The notes under the pieces were generated by a model. That model had not been told where the DNA came from and searched no databases. It saw only the letters and a program-made list of their open reading frames with translations. The position numbers were made by a program, and so were the translations under genes. Of a stretch of DNA of 6,956 nucleotides, positions 6,204-6,956 are shown piece by piece. This DNA is from Ignavibacteriales bacterium CG12_big_fil_rev_8_21_14_0_65_30_8 (lineage in GTDB: Bacteria; Bacteroidota; Ignavibacteria; Ignavibacteriales; Ignavibacteriaceae), in contig PFGS01000093.1 of the NCBI GenBank assembly GCA_002783525.1, forward strand, positions 1 through 6,956, in the 5' to 3' direction. Position 1 is the stretch's first letter. Each line of letters starts with the position of its first letter.

Positions 6204-6464
6204 ACCGGAGGAATAGTTGTTCGTTCCCGCTCTATTTTGGGTACATTGGGTGGTATGCTGCATACAATTTTTGGCGGAAATATTACATTATTTACTGAAC
6301 TTTGCGAAAGGACAAGGGGTGAAGCTTTTGATATGATGGTTGTTCATGTCGAAGAAATAGGGGCAAATGCTTTGGTAGGTGTAAGATATGACGCTACAGA
6401 AGTGATGGGCGGAGTTTCTGAAGTATTATGTTATGGAACTGCTGTTGTTGTAACTTCTAAATAG
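6186..6464 (+). CDS. UPF0145 / YbjQ-like protein, probably 5'-truncated
   Basis: From GGIVVRSRSILG (starting at 6207) the frame matches the YbjQ/UPF0145 (DUF74) family: a GGMLHTIFGGNI segment, then FTELCERTRGEAFDMMV, GANALVGVRYDATEV and SEVLCYGTAVVV. These are small proteins, usually 100-110 residues, of unknown function, sometimes described as heavy-metal-binding and forming beta-rich oligomers. The usual N-terminal strand (M-x-x-TTT...G-Y-x-I-V) is not found. Upstream, the frame stays open to an ATG at 6096 and has another ATG at 6144, but those codons are antisense to the PAS remnant and give a non-family hydrophobic sequence. The GTG at 6186 is given as the start with low certainty; neither it nor the ATGs has a Shine-Dalgarno. 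The ATG at 6144 would give 106 residues, close to family length by coincidence. It may be a relic, although the remaining 85 codons are intact. Confidence 0.65.
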   Translation: MNEESITGGIVVRSRSILGTLGGMLHTIFGGNITLFTELCERTRGEAFDMMVVHVEEIGANALVGVRYDATEVMGGVSEVLCYGTAVVVTSK

Positions 6465-6480
6465 ATATTAATCAATTCTT

Positions 6481-6484
6481 AGGA
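6481..6484 (+). promoter_or_regulatory. Ribosome binding site of the exported split-barrel protein
   Basis: AGGA (in TTAGGAAC) lies 8 bases before the ATG at 6493 and supports that start. The gap from the UPF0145 stop is only 28 bases, so the two genes could share a transcript. Confidence 0.5.
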
Positions 6485-6492
6485 ACAATTAA

Positions 6493-6956
6493 ATGAGAAA
6501 CATTAAGTATAAATTAGGTTTTACAATTCTTTCTTTCTTCCTTTTATTTTTAATTAATACTTCTATTTTCTCTCAACAAACAAAACCGAATGAAAAAGAT
6601 TCAATTATTGTTGCTGCAAAAGAGATAATAAATTCTACAAAGTATTGTGCATTAATTACTCTTAATAAAAAAGGTCTACCTCATATTAGAACAATGGATC
6701 CCTTTCCTCACGAAAATAATTTTGTGATTTGGTTCGGCACAAATATAAATAGTAGAAAAGTAACGGAAATAAAAAACAACCCAAATACCGCAATATATTA
6801 TGCTGAGCCTAGCGGAAATGGATATGTAACAATAATCGGTATAGCTGAAATTATAGTTGATAAAAATGAAAAAGAGAAAAGGTGGAAAAAAGAATGGGAA
6901 AAATATTATCCGAATAAAAAGGAAAAATATATTTTAATTAAAGTAACTCCTCTTGA
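6493..6956 (+). CDS. Exported pyridoxamine-5'-phosphate-oxidase-like FMN-binding protein (partial)
   Basis: The ATG at 6493 opens a frame of 154 codons that runs off the window. Residues 1-28 look like a signal peptide: basic start (MRNIKYK), hydrophobic core (LGFTILSFFLLFLINTSIF) and likely cleavage near FS-QQ. The mature part fits the FMN-binding split-barrel (PNPOx-like, general stress protein 26) family: AAKEIINSTKYCALITL (41-57), a G-x-P-H-x-R-T-MDPF segment (61-71), FVIWFGTNINSRKVTEI (77-93), then NPNTAIYY and GYVTIIGIAEI (111-120), and a W-KKEWEKYYP helix. The RTM, T-x-x-x-SRK and GxAEI positions are where the family contacts flavin and closes the barrel. Most relatives are cytoplasmic, so a secreted one is less usual; the name should not be read as proof of pyridoxamine oxidase activity. 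The C-terminal part is not visible. Confidence 0.75.
   Translation, partial: MRNIKYKLGFTILSFFLLFLINTSIFSQQTKPNEKDSIIVAAKEIINSTKYCALITLNKKGLPHIRTMDPFPHENNFVIWFGTNINSRKVTEIKNNPNTAIYYAEPSGNGYVTIIGIAEIIVDKNEKEKRWKKEWEKYYPNKKEKYILIKVTPL

Overview
The window is AT-rich, with mostly weak or absent Shine-Dalgarno sites. It carries most of a respiratory nitrate reductase and nitrate transport operon, followed by a decayed accessory stretch. A remnant of a type IX secretion (Por) C-terminal sorting domain on the minus strand, the AT-rich codon use and the style of the intergenic palindromes all point to the Bacteroidota/Chlorobiota/Ignavibacteria group. The Ignavibacteria-like placement is an inference; no rRNA or marker gene is present.

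Positions 1-4837 (plus strand): the 3' end of narH (Fe-S beta subunit), then narJ (assembly chaperone), narI (di-heme b membrane subunit), and two consecutive NarK-family transporters. narH, narJ and narI are separated by 2 and 20 bases and are surely cotranscribed. The first transporter follows narI by 45 bases and is the NarK1-like (proton/nitrate symporter) type. It has an unusual extra domain of about 85 residues between TM9 and TM10. The second is the classical NarK/NarK2-like nitrate/nitrite exchanger. Together they would import nitrate to a cytoplasm-facing NarGHI and export nitrite.

Positions 4838-5594: a palindromic intergenic element, then a soluble hemerythrin (HHE) domain protein with a full set of candidate di-iron ligands. 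It may handle oxygen or NO alongside nitrate respiration. A related degenerate palindromic element lies between the two transporter genes.

Positions 5595-6464: a graveyard of gene pieces. On the minus strand, a PAS sensor domain with two frameshifts and a stop codon runs into the last ~70 residues of a type IX-secreted protein, apparently joined at a shared Pro-Thr-Glu-Ile coding segment. The PAS remnant abuts, head to head, a plus-strand UPF0145/YbjQ-like gene that appears to have lost its N-terminal strand.

Positions 6493-6956: the start of an exported FMN-binding split-barrel (pyridoxamine-phosphate-oxidase-like) protein, cut off by the window edge.
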